Source: an uncultured Craurococcus sp. (GTDB taxonomy: Bacteria > Pseudomonadota > Alphaproteobacteria > Acetobacterales > Acetobacteraceae). Taken from it: DNA of 44,360 nt. Location: positions 1-44,360 of the forward strand of contig CADCTD010000151.1 of NCBI GenBank assembly GCA_902805545.1, read 5' to 3'. Positions 44,193-44,360 of this stretch are shown here, piece after piece. A model generated the notes under the pieces. It did not search any database and was not told the origin of the DNA. It saw only the letters and a program-made list of their open reading frames with translations. Each line of letters begins with the position of its first letter. Within the stretch, counting starts at the first letter, position 1. Position numbers and translations under genes: made by a program.

Positions 44193-44360
44193 TCATCCCC
44201 GCCGACGCGCCAGGTCTGGGTCCGGCTGCCCGGCTTCGCACCGCCGCCGTCGCGGAAATCGCCATCCCGCCAGCGCCGGTCGCTCCGGGTCTGCTCGCTG
44301 ACCGCGGCCGGCATCGCCCGCCGCCGGGTCTGGTTGGCGGCGCCGCTGCCGGCCGGCCGC
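44193..44360 (-). CDS. Unrecognised protein, C-terminal end (cut by window edge)
   Basis: A minus-strand open frame enters from the right edge and stops at TGA 44195-44193. The last 55 residues are Arg/Asp/Gly-rich, with short related blocks: NQTRRR, EQTRSDRRWRD and GSRTQTWRVGGDD. The frame is convergent on the cotransporter gene and leaves an intergenic palindrome between them. I do not recognise a family. It could be the tail of a larger protein, or a small protein starting at an ATG at about 44315. Confidence 0.4.
   Translation of the reverse strand, partial: AAGRQRRRQPDPAAGDAGRGQRADPERPALAGWRFPRRRRCEAGQPDPDLARRRG

Overview
The window comes from a high-GC alphaproteobacterium, most likely Acetobacteraceae (Roseomonas-like). 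This is an inference from the very high GC content, the ribosomal gene order, an orphan Bug-type solute receptor beside core genes, and the style of the ribosomal protein tails. No rRNA, CRISPR array, insertion sequence or phage gene was seen.

Positions 1-31240 are the near-continuous transcription/translation locus, all core genes on the + strand: the 3' end of one tuf copy with a terminator, tRNA-Trp(CCA), secE, nusG; then three non-ribosomal genes (Bug receptor, a minus-strand YidB-like gene, a small GlsB/YeaQ membrane protein); then rplK-rplA-rplJ-rplL-rpoB-rpoC, a strong terminator, rpsL-rpsG-tuf (no fusA between rpsG and tuf), the S10 operon (rpsJ to rpsQ), the spc operon (rplN to secY), adk, and the alpha operon (rpsM, rpsK, rpoA, rplQ). 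A 16-bp-stem bidirectional terminator at 31257-31298 closes the locus. Candidate promoters lie before tRNA-Trp, rplK, rpsL and rpsM. Candidate RNA regulatory hairpins lie before rplJ, rpoB, rpsN and secY.

Positions 31295-44360 are accessory and metabolic: an FkbM-type methyltransferase (-), a secreted YncE-like beta-propeller (+), a limonene-monooxygenase-like LLM flavoprotein (+), a YddA-type ABC transporter (-), a two-repeat CHRD protein carrying EF-hand loops (-), an altronate dehydratase-like (UxaA family) enzyme (-) divergent from a zinc alcohol dehydrogenase (+), a FitA/VapB-PIN toxin-antitoxin pair (-) with a near-perfect operator palindrome, nicotinamidase pncA (+), a Na/Pi cotransporter (+), and the 3' end of an unrecognised minus-strand gene at the right edge.

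The most notable points are the missing fusA in the str operon, near-identity of the two tuf 3' ends that stops just after the stop codon (gene conversion), the nusG/rplK break, the EF-hand-bearing CHRD duplication, the FitA-type operator placed between the toxin-antitoxin pair and pncA, and a small family of intergenic palindromes at 40945-41042 and 44153-44182. I found no clear evidence of a wholly new multi-gene system.
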